From the NCBI GenBank assembly GCA_003233295.1, contig QILJ01000201.1, forward strand, positions 1 to 6,382: DNA of 6,382 nt. The letters run 5' to 3'. The translations under genes and the position numbers were made by a program. Under the pieces are notes generated by a model. The model saw nothing but the letters and a program-made list of their open reading frames with translations. It was not told the DNA's origin and searched no databases. The stretch is from Ignavibacteria bacterium (lineage in GTDB: Bacteria > Bacteroidota > Ignavibacteria > Ignavibacteriales > Melioribacteraceae). This document shows positions 6,020-6,382 of the stretch, piece by piece (position 1 is the first letter of the stretch; every line of letters starts with the position of its first letter).

Positions 6020-6382
6020 TTGTCAGTCTTAATCCATGGTGCAGTAATTGTAGGAACAGTCTTAGCCCTCTGGGGAGGCGCTGTTTGGGTTGTTGAATCT
6101 GCATCCCGTATTGCAAAAAAATTCGGACTCTCCCAGCTGGTCATCGGGCTTACTGTTGTTGCTATCGGTACTTCCGCCCCTGAGTTTGCCGTTTCTATTT
6201 CAGCCGCTTTGTCAGGTAAACTCTCAATTTCAGTTGGAAATGTTGTCGGTTCTAATATTTTCAATCTGGGAATTATACTTGGATTTGTTGCAATATTAAG
6301 TTCGGTTAAAACCGACAGGTCGTTACTTTATAGGGACGGCAGTATGCTGGTTGTTGTCGGACTTATCCTGGTTTTATTTTTC
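6020..6382 (+). CDS. Calcium/sodium antiporter (CaCA family), 5' part, runs off the window
   Basis: Inner-membrane cation exchanger of the CaCA superfamily (YrbG/NCX_Mj-like) that couples Na+ or H+ movement to Ca2+ export. The 121 visible residues stay open to the last base. They cover the first alpha-repeat: a hydrophobic segment at 4-26, VIGLTVVAIGTSAPEFAVS (41-59), GNVVGSNIFN (73-82) and a further membrane segment from about 108. Ser52, Glu55, Ser78 and Asn82 correspond to ion-coordinating positions of NCX_Mj with an offset of one, so the half-site is intact. The second alpha-repeat lies outside. The start is a TTG: an in-frame TAA at 6005-6007 closes the frame, and no in-frame ATG or GTG occurs before a Met deep in the protein (109). 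No Shine-Dalgarno sequence is visible. The gene follows the terminator hairpin by 80 bases, so it probably has its own promoter, which I could not place convincingly. Confidence 0.92.
   Translation, partial: MSVLIHGAVIVGTVLALWGGAVWVVESASRIAKKFGLSQLVIGLTVVAIGTSAPEFAVSISAALSGKLSISVGNVVGSNIFNLGIILGFVAILSSVKTDRSLLYRDGSMLVVVGLILVLFF

Noticed and set aside
6004..6264. Leftward open frame opposite the antiporter
   Set aside because: The plus strand carries the conserved CaCA motifs GTSAPE and GNVVGSN; the antisense translation has no recognisable features.
6090..6299. Rightward open frame overlapping the antiporter in another frame
   Set aside because: The TTG-initiated frame from 6020 carries the family motifs; this Leu/Ser-rich frame is an out-of-frame shadow.
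1..6382. CRISPR array, tRNA/rRNA genes, insertion sequence, phage or defence system
   Set aside because: No regularly spaced repeats, cloverleaf, transposase or integrase motifs, or defence-type domains were seen on either strand.

Overview
The window looks like chromosomal DNA from an AT-rich member of the Bacteroidota/Ignavibacteriota (FCB) group. The main evidence is a secreted beta-propeller protein ending in a type IX secretion (T9SS) sorting domain with the SQNYPNPFNPST signature, which is common in Ignavibacteria, Calditrichota and related lineages. An S46-family dipeptidyl-peptidase-type lipoprotein fits the same group. The lineage is inferred from protein style and has not been tested by a search.

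Layout. Three genes read leftward: the propeller/T9SS protein (77-1354), the S46 peptidase (1474-3663) and a small protein with two predicted zinc ribbons (3797-4150). A divergent intergenic region (4151-4279) separates them from three rightward genes: a CpsG/ManB-type phosphomannomutase/phosphoglucomutase disrupted by a frame-shifting deletion (4280-5595), an unrecognised 72-residue protein (5659-5877), and the 5' part of a calcium/sodium (CaCA) antiporter that runs off the right edge (6020-6382). A rho-independent terminator-like hairpin (5912-5939) separates the small gene from the antiporter. There is no gene-free stretch longer than 300 bases; positions 1-76 hold nothing I can identify.

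How the genes relate. I see no dedicated multi-gene system. The two leftmost genes are both cell-envelope or exported proteins: one is predicted to pass the inner membrane by Sec and the outer membrane by T9SS, the other is a lipoprotein peptidase. The mutase is a sugar-phosphate enzyme that would normally feed mannose or glucose nucleotide sugars, but it appears broken here. The zinc-ribbon and 72-residue proteins have no function I can assign.

Most notable points: (1) a near-perfect palindrome sits inside the coding sequence of the T9SS sorting domain and encodes an apparent in-frame loop insertion, resembling protein-coding palindromic elements; (2) the same sorting domain stops about 15 residues short of the usual C-terminus; (3) the mutase has lost about 11 codons by a net 31-base deletion right after its metal-binding loop; (4) a GC-rich palindrome of dispersed-repeat style lies between the S46 and propeller genes; (5) the S46 enzyme has a Gly at the position reported to separate DPP7-type from DPP11-type specificity, and a changed substrate-clamp motif.
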